NCBI GenBank assembly: GCA_015904075.1
Contig: JABMDH010000076.1
Coordinates: 1-13,544, forward strand
Origin: Nitrospira sp.
Lineage (GTDB): Bacteria > Nitrospirota > Nitrospiria > Nitrospirales > Nitrospiraceae
Length of the DNA: 13,544 nt
Reading direction: 5' to 3'
This document shows, one piece after another, positions 6,535 to 13,544 of the stretch; within the stretch, counting starts at the first letter, position 1, and the number at the start of each line of letters is the position of its first letter. The notes beneath the pieces were generated by a model. It was not told where the DNA came from and did not search any database. It worked only from the letters and a program-made list of their open reading frames with translations. Both the position numbers and the translations under genes were made by a program.

Positions 6535-6603
6535 ACAGGATTGATGACTATCCTGCCGGCTCTTGCGAACGCCCTTACCCTTCATTCTTAACCTGCTTCT
6601 CAC

Positions 6604-7230
6604 ATGGCATCCGTTGATTTTCGTCTGCTTCTCGTCACTGATCGTCACCGGACACGCGGGCGCTCACTGCCATCGATTCTCCAACAGGCTGTCGAGGCGG
6701 GATTGCCGGCCATACAATTGCGGGAGCGTGACCTGCCGACGACCGAGTTGCTACAGTTCGTGCAAGAGATTCGCGCGATCACGTTGCCGCGCGCCGTTCC
6801 CCTGATTATCAATGACCGTGTCGATCTGATGCTGGCGCTGAATTTGGACGGCGTGCATCTGCGCGCGAATAGTCTGCCGGTTGCCGCCGTGCGCCGGCTG
6901 GCCGGCGCTGATCGTCTGATCGGACTCTCGACCCATTCGCTTGCGGAAGTCCGGCAGGCCAACCAGGACGGGGCAGACTATGTGGTGTTTGGTCCGATCT
7001 TCGACACTCTTTCGAAACGGCAGTTTGGATCTCCGGTTGGATTGGCACAGCTGGCCGAGGTTTGCCGCCTCTCGGCGATTCCGGTGTTTGCCATTGGTGG
7101 GATCTCAGGCGCGTCTGTGCCTGCCGTGCGTCGAGCCGGGAGCCACGGCATCGCAGTGATCGGATCGATCCTTGATCAAGAAGATCCTGCGACAGCAACG
7201 AGAGCTATATTGGCGGCGCTGACATCGTAG
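6604..7230 (+). CDS. thiE: ThiE/TenI superfamily protein (thiamine phosphate synthase or thiazole tautomerase)
   Basis: A 208-residue TIM-barrel protein of the thiamine phosphate synthase family, which joins thiazole phosphate and hydroxymethylpyrimidine diphosphate, or (TenI) tautomerises the thiazole product. Motifs: IQLRERDL (37-44), LIINDRVDLML, GVHLRANSLP, GLSTHSLAEV, GADYVVFGPIFDTLSKR, VFAIGGIS and GIAVIGSIL. ThiE normally has K in QLREK and GQED after VHL, whose Asp helps bind Mg2+. Here these read RER and RANS, as in TenI-type members, and the His of STHSL matches the TenI catalytic His. The symbol thiE is the family default; tautomerase is a serious alternative, fitting its place after thiS-thiG. 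ATG 6604 is the first start after an in-frame stop at 6589; there is no clear Shine-Dalgarno, and the 113-bp gap from thiG holds repeat sequence. Confidence 0.85.
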   Translation: MASVDFRLLLVTDRHRTRGRSLPSILQQAVEAGLPAIQLRERDLPTTELLQFVQEIRAITLPRAVPLIINDRVDLMLALNLDGVHLRANSLPVAAVRRLAGADRLIGLSTHSLAEVRQANQDGADYVVFGPIFDTLSKRQFGSPVGLAQLAEVCRLSAIPVFAIGGISGASVPAVRRAGSHGIAVIGSILDQEDPATATRAILAALTS

Positions 7231-7280
7231 TATCCAGCGCGCGTGATAATCGTGTAGCGAGCCGGAATAGTTTCGTTCTG

Positions 7281-7309
7281 TTGACCACCCCCAGGTCGAG
7301 TGTTAGAAT
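7281..7309 (+). promoter_or_regulatory. Sigma70-like promoter of the proteasome operon
   Basis: TTGACC (7281-7286) and TAGAAT (7304-7309) are separated by exactly 17 bases and match the consensus boxes at five of six positions each. The predicted start of transcription (about 7316) touches the ATG of a 14-codon mini-ORF (7317-7361) and leaves about 54 bases before the arc ATG at 7370. Confidence 0.65.
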
Positions 7310-7369
7310 CCCGCGCATGCATACGTGTTTGCGTTCAACCGGCGGTGTTCCGGTCCGTTGAGCCCAACC

Positions 7370-9280
7370 ATGGGAGATAGTAAAGACCGGTCAAGCCGAC
7401 TCCAGTCCGCCCGAGATACCGTGAAGAAGATCACGCAGCGGTTGTCTGAAGGTAAGTCGGACATGCTACATAAGAACGACGAACACGCCCGCGAGATCGA
7501 CAAGTTGCGCGCTCAAATTGAGTCGCTGGAAGAAGAACTGCGGCGGCTCTATCAGTCCCGTCATCAATTCGACCAAGCCCACAAGCAGAACGAAAAGCTT
7601 GTTACCACGCTGCAGGATGCGAAGGCGCAGATCGAGGCCTTGCGCGCCGAAGTGGACAAGCTGACGGCGCCGCCCTCCACGTACGCGATTTTTTCCGGCA
7701 TGAACGAAGACGGCACCGGCAACGTCTATGTGTCGGGGCGAAAAATGAAAGTCAATGTTCACCCGTCCATCAAGGGTTCGAAATTAAGGAAGGGGCAGGA
7801 AGTCGTTCTGAACGAAGCGCTCAATGTCATCGAGATCAAAGGGTTCGACAGCCAGGGCGAGGTGGTGCGTTTAAAAGACGTGCTCGACGGGGGACGCGCG
7901 CTGGTCACACTCCATTTTGACGAGGAGAAAGTCGCGGATCTGGGCGATCCGTTGCTCGCCGAGCGGCTGAGCGTCGGCGATCATCTGTTGTACGATCCCC
8001 GCTCCGGGTATGTAATCGAGAAGTTACCCAAGTCGGAAGCGGAAGAGCTTGTCCTGGAGGAAGTGCCTGACGTCGATTATGAACATATCGGCGGACTCCA
8101 AAAGGAATTGGAGCATGTGCGCGATGCGGTTGAATTGCCCTTCCTCCATCCACAGATCTTTTCCGAATACAAACTGAGCGCGCCGAAGGGGGTGTTGCTC
8201 TATGGCCCGCCCGGCTGCGGAAAGACGCTCATTGCCAAAGCCGTCGCCAACTCGATTGCGAAAAAGCTGGGCGATCGTGCAGGCAAAGAGATTCGGAGCT
8301 ACTTCGAATACAAACTGAGCGCGCCGAAGGGGGTGTTGCTCTATGGCCCGCCCGGCTGCGGAAAGACGCTCATTGCCAAAGACGTCGCCAACTCGATTGC
8401 GAAAACGCTGGGCGATCGTGCAGGCAAAGAGATTCGGAGCTACTTCCTCCATGTGAAGGGGCCGGAGCTGCTGAATAAGTATGTGGGCGAATCGGAGCGG
8501 CAGGTACGCGAAGTCTTCAAGAAGGCGAAGGAACGTGCGGAAGACGGCCATCCGGTGATCGTCTTTTTCGATGAAATGGATGCGTTGTTTCGAACCAGAG
8601 GCACCGGGATTTCGTCCGATATCGAGTCGACCATCGTGCCGCAGTTTCTCTCGGAAATCGACGGAGTCGAACGTCTGCGTAACGTGATCGTCATCGGGGC
8701 GAGCAACCGGCAGGATCTGATCGATCCCGCCGTGCTTCGTGCCGGTCGGTTGGATGTCAAAGTCAAAGTCGGACGCCCTGATGCCGCCGCCGCACGGGAC
8801 ATTTTCTCCAAGTATGTGTCGATCGATCTTCCCTTTGCCCAGGATGAGTTGGAGCGGCATGGGGGCGACCGGCGGGCGTTCGTGGAGTGGTTGACGTCCC
8901 TGACGGTGGAAACGATGTACGCAGCCAGTGAGGAAAATAAGTTCATCGAAGTCACCTATGCCAACGGCGAAAAGGAAGTGCTGTACTTTAAGGATTTTGC
9001 CAGCGGCGCGCTGATTGAAGGCATCGTCTCGCGCGCGAAAAAGTTTGCGGTCAAGCGGGTGATTTCCGGTGAAGGGACCGGCCTCCGGTCGGAGGATCTG
9101 GTGCGTGCGATCCGTGAGGAGTTCAAAGAGCACGAAGATCTTCCGAATACGACCAATCCGGACGATTGGGCAAAAGTCGCCGGGAAAAAAGGCGAGAAGA
9201 TCATTCATATCCGGACGATCAGCGGCGGGCCGGCCGAATCGCGTCAGATTGAAACGGTTACCACCGGCCACTACCTATAA
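7370..9280 (+). CDS. arc: Proteasome-associated ring ATPase ARC/Mpa, with duplicated Walker A segment
   Basis: This hexameric AAA+ ATPase unfolds tagged proteins and threads them into the 20S proteasome. From ATG 7370 it has 636 residues: an N-terminal coiled coil (about 30-95, KLRAQIESLEEELRRLYQ) that would bind the Pup-like tag, OB-fold interdomain (about 95-235), and an AAA module with Walker A GPPGCGKT, Walker B VIVFFDEMD (D401, E402), GASNRQD and the arginine-rich AGRLDVKVK. The C-terminus ends in GHYL, equivalent to the GQYL tail that docks mycobacterial Mpa on the proteasome. The anomaly is a 47-residue in-frame tandem repeat (E266-F312 and E313-F359), giving Walker A at 279-286 and again at 326-333. 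Removing one copy gives 589 residues, near the family's usual length (about 600). A GTG at 7325 would add 15 residues but lies close to the predicted transcription start, so ATG 7370 is preferred. The stop is nine bases before dop. Confidence 0.95.
   Translation: MGDSKDRSSRLQSARDTVKKITQRLSEGKSDMLHKNDEHAREIDKLRAQIESLEEELRRLYQSRHQFDQAHKQNEKLVTTLQDAKAQIEALRAEVDKLTAPPSTYAIFSGMNEDGTGNVYVSGRKMKVNVHPSIKGSKLRKGQEVVLNEALNVIEIKGFDSQGEVVRLKDVLDGGRALVTLHFDEEKVADLGDPLLAERLSVGDHLLYDPRSGYVIEKLPKSEAEELVLEEVPDVDYEHIGGLQKELEHVRDAVELPFLHPQIFSEYKLSAPKGVLLYGPPGCGKTLIAKAVANSIAKKLGDRAGKEIRSYFEYKLSAPKGVLLYGPPGCGKTLIAKDVANSIAKTLGDRAGKEIRSYFLHVKGPELLNKYVGESERQVREVFKKAKERAEDGHPVIVFFDEMDALFRTRGTGISSDIESTIVPQFLSEIDGVERLRNVIVIGASNRQDLIDPAVLRAGRLDVKVKVGRPDAAAARDIFSKYVSIDLPFAQDELERHGGDRRAFVEWLTSLTVETMYAASEENKFIEVTYANGEKEVLYFKDFASGALIEGIVSRAKKFAVKRVISGEGTGLRSEDLVRAIREEFKEHEDLPNTTNPDDWAKVAGKKGEKIIHIRTISGGPAESRQIETVTTGHYL
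8165..8446 (+). repeat. 141-bp in-frame tandem duplication inside arc
   Basis: Copy 1 spans 8165-8305 and copy 2 spans 8306-8446. They differ at only two bases: C at 8241 against A at 8382 (Ala to Asp) and A at 8265 against C at 8406 (Lys to Thr). Both changes alter the protein. Copy 1 keeps the family-typical AKAVANSIAKKL, so copy 2 is the more diverged. The near identity points to a very recent event or an assembly artefact. Confidence 0.95.
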
Positions 9281-9289
9281 CCATCGCTT

Positions 9290-10789
9290 ATGTCCGAACA
9301 CACACCGACGAATCGCTCGCGAGTGCTTGGTACGGAAACCGAGTTCGGCATTGCGGCAAAGGACAACTCGTCCGCCGATCCGGTGACCGGTTCGATCGCC
9401 GTGATCGGGCACTACACGGGACTGCCTGCGCCGGGTGCGATCTGGGATTACGAGCACGAAAACCCGCTGTTAGATGCCCGTGGGTTCGAAATCGACGGTG
9501 AGCGCGAACGTCCCAATCCCGATTACAATCGGCAGCTCAACAAGGTGTTGGCGAACGGCGGACGCCTCTATGTCGACGGGGCCCATCCTGAATACTCCAC
9601 TCCGGAATGTTCGACTCCGCGGGAAGTGGTGGCCTTTGAGCGGGCCGGGGAGCGGATTCTCGCGCAGAGTCTCCGTGAAATGACCAGAGTCCGGGGTAGC
9701 GAACAATATGTACTCTACAAGAACAATTCCGACGGCAAGGGCAACAGTTACGGCTATCATGAAAACTATTTAGTGTCGCGCGCCGTGCCGTTCAACACCA
9801 TTGCCCGCGTGTTGATCCCCTTCCTGGTCACCAGGCCGATTTTCGCCGGGGCCGGCAAGGTCGGAGCGGAAAATCAGACCACTCCGGCAGAGTATCAGAT
9901 ATCTCAGCGCGCCGATTTTTTTGAATGCCTGCTCGATCTCAATACGATGGTCAAGCGGCCGATCATCAATACGCGCGATGAGCCGCATGCCGAGCATGCG
10001 AAGTTTCGGCGTCTCCATGTCATTGTGGGCGATGCCAATATGGCGGAGGTCTCCACCTATCTGAAGGTGGGCACTTTAGATATTGTGTTGGAACTGCTTG
10101 AGGCGGGAGCCACGTTGCCTTCGGTAGAGCTGGATGAACCGGTTCGCGTGTTCAAACAAGTGTCCCGTGATCTGGATATGAAGGACACGCTCAAGCTGGT
10201 AGGTGGACGTCCGACAACGGCGGTGGCCGTTCAGCGCGCTTATCTCAATGCGGCCGTGAGCTTCTATGCGACGAACGGTCTCGATCCCTCGACTCAGGAT
10301 CTTCTGCACCGTTGGGAGACCGTGCTCGACACGCTCGATCGTGATCCGCGTCTGCTGGTGAATCAGTTGGATTGGGTGGCCAAGCGCCACATGATTGAGT
10401 CCTATATGGACCGCAAGGGCTGCGGGTGGGACGATCCCCGTATCAAGCTGATGGACCTGCAATACCATGATGTCCGCCCTGAGCGAGGGTTGTTCTACAC
10501 GCTGGAGCGTGGCGGGCATATCGAGCGGATCGTCGAGGAGGCGGATATTCAACGCGCAGAGTATACTCCGCCCCCCGGCACCAGAGCCTATTTCCGCGGC
10601 CGCTGCGCGAGCAAGTTTGCCAAGGCGCTCTATGGGGTGAGCTGGACGTCAGTGCTGTTCGACGTCGGCAATGCCACGATCAAGAAAGTGCCGTTGATGG
10701 ATCCCCATCGCGGGACGCAGGCGTTGACCGGCGGATTGCTCGATACAGTGGATACGGTCGATGCGTTGATTGAGAAACTGAAAGCTTGA
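9290..10789 (+). CDS. dop: Deamidase/depupylase Dop
   Basis: Dop is related to glutamine synthetase and PafA; it deamidates the C-terminal Gln of Pup (where present) and removes the modifier from conjugates, using a bound ATP. Of 499 residues, the first shows VLGTETEFG (catalytic/metal Glu16), then the Dop loop region with WDYEHENPLLDARGF (about 52-66), which PafA lacks, and GGRLYVDGAHPEYSTPEC with D96 matching the essential Asp of the family. Further shared blocks are LYKNNSDGKGNSYGYHENYL, IINTRDEPHAEHAKFRRLHV, VGDANMAEVSTYLKVG, LDWVAKRHMI, DLQYHDV and YFRGRCASKFAKAL. It follows arc by nine bases and precedes prcB by 21. The ATG has no obvious Shine-Dalgarno, so translation is probably coupled to arc. 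Confidence 0.95.
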   Translation: MSEHTPTNRSRVLGTETEFGIAAKDNSSADPVTGSIAVIGHYTGLPAPGAIWDYEHENPLLDARGFEIDGERERPNPDYNRQLNKVLANGGRLYVDGAHPEYSTPECSTPREVVAFERAGERILAQSLREMTRVRGSEQYVLYKNNSDGKGNSYGYHENYLVSRAVPFNTIARVLIPFLVTRPIFAGAGKVGAENQTTPAEYQISQRADFFECLLDLNTMVKRPIINTRDEPHAEHAKFRRLHVIVGDANMAEVSTYLKVGTLDIVLELLEAGATLPSVELDEPVRVFKQVSRDLDMKDTLKLVGGRPTTAVAVQRAYLNAAVSFYATNGLDPSTQDLLHRWETVLDTLDRDPRLLVNQLDWVAKRHMIESYMDRKGCGWDDPRIKLMDLQYHDVRPERGLFYTLERGGHIERIVEEADIQRAEYTPPPGTRAYFRGRCASKFAKALYGVSWTSVLFDVGNATIKKVPLMDPHRGTQALTGGLLDTVDTVDALIEKLKA

Positions 10790-10810
10790 TATGCCAATTG
10801 GTAATTTTCT

Positions 10811-11641
10811 ATGAAGTTGCCCTATTTGCCGAATCACGACGAATCCAGTTTTTTTGATTTCGTCTCGAAGCATCATCCGGGGCTGACGCCCGGCGGTCAC
10901 GGCGCGGTGCCTGCTGATCGGTGGGCACAGTCGGACCCGGCCCGATCGGGTGGGCCGATGGCGGTACCCCATGCGACGACCGTCTTGGCGATTAAGTATC
11001 AACAGGGAGTGGTGATTGCCGGCGATCGTCGGGCGACGGAGGGATTTCAGATCGCCGATCGCCGCATTGAAAAGGTATTTAAGATCGATGAGTTCTCCGC
11101 CATGGCGATTGCCGGTGCTGCCGGTCCCTGCATTGAGATGGCCAGGCTGTTCCAAACCGAGCTGGAGCATTACGAAAAATTAGAAGGGATGCAGCTGTCC
11201 TGCGAGGGGAAAGCGAATAAGCTCGGTCAGATGGTCAAAGCCAATCTCCCGATGGTGTTTCATGGGTTGGTCGTGATGCCGTTGTACGTGGGCTATGACC
11301 TCAAGCGCGCCGAAGGGCGCATCTTTAAGTACGATCTGGCCGGCGGGCGCTATGAGGAGTCGGATTATCACGCTATCGGATCGGGCGGCAAAGACGCGCG
11401 CAACACCATGCGTGAGTATTTCCAGAAAAACCTGTCGGAACCTGACGCACTCAAACTGGCGCTGACTGCGCTGTACAATGCCGCAGACGATGATGTGGGC
11501 ACCGGAGGGCCGGATCTCGTGCGAGGGATCTATCCGACGGCCAAGTTCGTCACCGCGCAGGGCATCGCCGATGTGGCTGAGGACCAGATCCGTTCCGTCT
11601 ACGACGGCATGATTGCCGTACGACGATCGAGGGAGACGTAA
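10811..11641 (+). CDS. prcB: Proteasome beta subunit PrcB (20S catalytic subunit, precursor)
   Basis: PrcB forms the two inner heptameric rings of the 20S proteasome and cleaves unfolded proteins inside the chamber. The 276-residue precursor has a propeptide of about 55 residues (SSFFDFVSKHHPGLTPG resembles the mycobacterial SSFTDFLRRQAPELLPA), removed before Thr56 in PHA-TTVLAIKY. Relative to that Thr, Asp17 (D72 in AGDRRAT) and Lys33 (K88 in IEKVFKID) are in place. ELEHYEKLEGM, YDLAGGRYEE, DYHAIGSGGKDARN and YNAADDDVGTGGPDLVRGIYPTA follow the family. The propeptide match supports the ATG at 10811; an internal Met at residue 50 is not needed. The 21 bases before it lack the Pup-type gene that mycobacteria have at this place, and no strong Shine-Dalgarno is visible. 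Confidence 0.96.
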   Translation: MKLPYLPNHDESSFFDFVSKHHPGLTPGGHGAVPADRWAQSDPARSGGPMAVPHATTVLAIKYQQGVVIAGDRRATEGFQIADRRIEKVFKIDEFSAMAIAGAAGPCIEMARLFQTELEHYEKLEGMQLSCEGKANKLGQMVKANLPMVFHGLVVMPLYVGYDLKRAEGRIFKYDLAGGRYEESDYHAIGSGGKDARNTMREYFQKNLSEPDALKLALTALYNAADDDVGTGGPDLVRGIYPTAKFVTAQGIADVAEDQIRSVYDGMIAVRRSRET

Positions 11642-11643
11642 CC

Positions 11644-12330
11644 ATGCCCATGCCGTATTACGTGTCTCCCGAACAGGTGATGCAGGACAAGGCGGAGTAT
11701 GCCAAAAAGGGCATCGCCAAGGGCCGGTCCATCATCGCCATGGAGTATGCCGACGGCATTTTGTTGACGGCCGATAACCCCAGCGCGTCGCTGCACAAGG
11801 TCTCTGAGATCTATGACTGCATCGCGTTTGCCGGAGCCGGCAAGTACAGCGAGTTTGAGAATCTGCGCAAGGCCGGCATCCGGCACGCTGATCTCAAAGG
11901 CTTCATGTATAGCCGTGAAGACGTGACGGGTCGTTCTCTGGCCAACGGGTATTCTCAGAGCCTCGGCACAATTTTCAGCCAGGAGCTGAAACCGCTCGAA
12001 GTGGAAATTCTGGTGGTGCAGGTCGGCGTCAACGGCCATCCGAACGAAATGTATCGGATTTCATTCGATGGGAGCATCATCGATGAAAAGAATTTTGCGG
12101 TTATCGGCGGGAAATCGGATGCCGTGCAGGCTGTGTTGAAAGAGAAAAGCTCCGGCCAGGCCCCGGCGCTGGAGACGGCGTTGGCCCGTTGCCTTTCGGC
12201 GCTCGAACAGACTGCGAATCTCAAGCTGCCCCCCGAAGGACTGGAAGTGGCGGTCTTGGAGCGCCACCGCGTCGGCCGGAAATTTCGTCGCTTGCCGGTG
12301 GCCGATATTCGCCGGCTCCTCTCCAACTAA
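11644..12330 (+). CDS. prcA: Proteasome alpha subunit PrcA
   Basis: PrcA forms the outer heptameric rings of the 20S proteasome, which gate entry and receive the C-terminal tails of the ARC ATPase. The 228-residue protein starts MPMPYYVSPEQVMQDKAEYA, the alpha-subunit signature (compare SFPYFISPEQAMRERSELA in mycobacteria), then KKGIAKGRSIIA, PSASLHKVSEIYD, AGAGKYSEFENLRKAGI, DVTGRSLANGYSQSLGTIF and FDGSIIDEKNFAVIGG. It has no propeptide or catalytic N-terminal Thr, as expected. GGGAG about nine bases upstream is a good Shine-Dalgarno. It starts two bases after the prcB stop, so the stoichiometric partners are made together. The C-terminus (RRLLSN) is shorter than the mycobacterial tail. Confidence 0.96.
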   Translation: MPMPYYVSPEQVMQDKAEYAKKGIAKGRSIIAMEYADGILLTADNPSASLHKVSEIYDCIAFAGAGKYSEFENLRKAGIRHADLKGFMYSREDVTGRSLANGYSQSLGTIFSQELKPLEVEILVVQVGVNGHPNEMYRISFDGSIIDEKNFAVIGGKSDAVQAVLKEKSSGQAPALETALARCLSALEQTANLKLPPEGLEVAVLERHRVGRKFRRLPVADIRRLLSN

Positions 12331-12357
12331 ATCCCGGGCGCGATTCCGTGCCGTCTG

Positions 12358-12386
12358 TTGAAGCGCGACGCGCGGGCGTGTAATCT
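12358..12386 (+). promoter_or_regulatory. Weak candidate internal promoter before pafA
   Basis: TTGAAG (12358-12363) and TAATCT (12381-12386) are separated by 17 bases within the 70-bp prcA-pafA gap, the largest gap in the operon. Match to the consensus boxes is four and three of six. If used, transcription would start near 12393, eight bases before the pafA ATG. pafA may equally be read from the operon promoter. Confidence 0.3.
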
Positions 12387-12400
12387 GACTCCACACGACC

Positions 12401-13544
12401 ATGGTATCTCCAGGCCCCATCAAACCGCGGATCTTCGGTCTTGAAAATGAGTACGGCCTGATATTCTCGCCGAACGGCCGGATCTATCTGCCGATGGAAA
12501 AGGTTCTGGGGTATATCTTTGAGGGCCTCATTCCCAACAGCTGGCCGTCCAATGCGTTCCTGGTCAACGGCGCGCGGTTCTATCAGGACACCGGATGCCA
12601 TCCGGAATACTCCACGCCGGAATGCGACAACATTCTCGATCTTGTGATCCATGACAAGGCCGGTGAGCGGCTGTTGGAGGCCTGTTTGCCGGCGGCTGAA
12701 GAGCGTCTTCGCGAGGAGGGGCTCTCCGGCGAGATTTATATTTTCAAGAACAATACCGATTCACTGGGCAATACCTACGGCTGCCACGAAAACTTTTCGA
12801 TGCGGCGCGACGTCGATTTCTGGAAAGTGACGGAGCAGCTGATTCCGTTCTTCGTCACGCGGCAGGTGTTCAGCGGGGCGGGAAAAGTGCTCAAGGTATC
12901 CGGTAAGCCGCAGTATTTCATTTCCCAGCGGGCGCAGCATATTCACGAAAAGACGTCGTCGTCGACCACATCCTCGCGCAGCATCATCAACACCCGCGAT
13001 GAGCCGCATGCCGATGCGGAGCGGTATCGCCGTCTTCATATCATCGTGGGCGATTCCAACATGTCGGAGTTTGCCACGTATCTCAAGGTCGGCACGGCGG
13101 CGCTGGTCCTGTCGATGATCGAAGAGGGCTATGCGGTCCATGGGATGGAGCTGGAAGATCCCGTCAAAGCGATCCGCGAGATTGCACGCGATTATACCCT
13201 CAAGAAAAAAGTGCGGCTCGATGACGGCCGGCAGTTGACCGCGGTAGAAATTCAGCGGATCTATTTGGAACGTGCCAGGGAGTATCTGGACCGGCACGCG
13301 CATGACCCGACTCTCGATGACGTCTATGTCAAATGGCAGCAGGTGCTCGATCAGCTGGAAGACGATCCCATGCAGTTGGTCCATCAGGTTGATTGGGTGA
13401 CCAAGAAACATCTGATTCAATCGTATGTGGATAAAAAGTCATGCGGTTGGGACGATCCGCGGGTGCTGTTGCTGGACTTGCAGTACCATGACGTGAAACG
13501 GACGCGGGGACTGTACTACCTCATGGAATCCCGCGGGCTCATTG
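12401..13544 (+). CDS. pafA: Pup--protein ligase PafA (3' end outside window)
   Basis: PafA uses ATP to phosphorylate the C-terminal Glu of the Pup-like modifier and joins it to lysines of target proteins, marking them for the proteasome. 381 codons are visible; the family has about 450-480, so only the C-terminal part is cut off. The start is RIFGLENEYG (E15), followed directly by FLVNGARFYQDTGCHPEYSTPEC (D63 is the catalytic Asp position), with no Dop loop. Other marks: IYIFKNNTDSLGNTYGCHENF, FFVTRQVFSGAGKV, SSSTTSSRSIINTRDEPHAD, YRRLHIIVGDSNMSEFATYLKVG, VKAIREIARDYT and LDLQYHDVKRTRGLYYLM. The ATG at 12401 has no Shine-Dalgarno. It is paralogous to dop (shared IINTRDEPHA and SxECx blocks). 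Prefers modifiers ending in Glu, or Gln after Dop acts; the modifier gene is not in the window. Confidence 0.95.
   Translation, partial: MVSPGPIKPRIFGLENEYGLIFSPNGRIYLPMEKVLGYIFEGLIPNSWPSNAFLVNGARFYQDTGCHPEYSTPECDNILDLVIHDKAGERLLEACLPAAEERLREEGLSGEIYIFKNNTDSLGNTYGCHENFSMRRDVDFWKVTEQLIPFFVTRQVFSGAGKVLKVSGKPQYFISQRAQHIHEKTSSSTTSSRSIINTRDEPHADAERYRRLHIIVGDSNMSEFATYLKVGTAALVLSMIEEGYAVHGMELEDPVKAIREIARDYTLKKKVRLDDGRQLTAVEIQRIYLERAREYLDRHAHDPTLDDVYVKWQQVLDQLEDDPMQLVHQVDWVTKKHLIQSYVDKKSCGWDDPRVLLLDLQYHDVKRTRGLYYLMESRGLI

Noticed and set aside
8024..9271. 415-residue minus-strand ORF inside arc
   Set aside because: It is fully antisense to the well-conserved ATPase, has no recognisable motif, and its duplicated 47-residue stretch merely mirrors the arc duplication.
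10811..10960. A hidden Pup/UBact-like protein in the N-terminal part of the prcB frame
   Set aside because: Residues 11-30 match the mycobacterial PrcB propeptide and the sequence runs straight into the catalytic Thr, so it is propeptide; it has no terminal GGE/GGQ.

Overview
This window most likely comes from a Nitrospira-type bacterium (phylum Nitrospirota). That is an inference from three things: a complete 20S proteasome operon outside the Actinobacteria whose proteins are clearly related to but distinct from the mycobacterial ones, a high-GC chromosome, and interspersed palindromic elements between genes. No rRNA, tRNA, CRISPR array, transposase or phage gene was seen.

Region 1 (1-3631) is the 3' part of a large RTX (calcium-binding, type I secreted) protein gene that starts upstream of the window. 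It is built from about 55-residue 'ALADGGYVVTW...QRYDAAG' modules alternating with RTX nonapeptide blocks, and ends in a haemolysin-related domain. The reading frame is broken by the apparent loss of one G in a G-run near 683-686, so it reads as two overlapping ORFs. Region 2 (3632-4652) has a G-rich spacer, an unrecognised 110-residue ORF, and an overlapping DUF6036/nucleotidyltransferase-like gene. Region 3 (4688-5158, minus strand) is a small stand-alone helix-hairpin-helix protein resembling the N-terminal part of PolX. It is followed by a 330-bp spacer with hairpins, a nested palindromic repeat and a good sigma70-like promoter.

Region 4 (5489-7230) is a thiamine-thiazole cluster: the sulfur carrier ThiS, thiazole synthase ThiG, and a ThiE/TenI-superfamily protein whose residues lean towards TenI (thiazole tautomerase). 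ThiS ends in GGG plus two extra residues (Ser-Phe), so it may need trimming before it can carry sulfur.

Region 5 (7281 to the window end) is the proteasome operon: promoter, ARC/Mpa ring ATPase, Dop, PrcB (beta subunit), PrcA (alpha subunit) and PafA (cut by the window end). PafA would ligate a Pup-like modifier to target proteins, Dop would prepare and remove that modifier, ARC would unfold tagged proteins into the PrcA/PrcB chamber through its C-terminal GHYL tail, and PrcB would cleave them. Two things are out of place. The ARC gene has a nearly perfect in-frame 141-bp tandem duplication that gives it two Walker A motifs and one Walker B. The Pup/UBact modifier gene is missing from the dop-prcB gap (21 bp), where pup sits in mycobacteria, and from every other gap in the visible operon.
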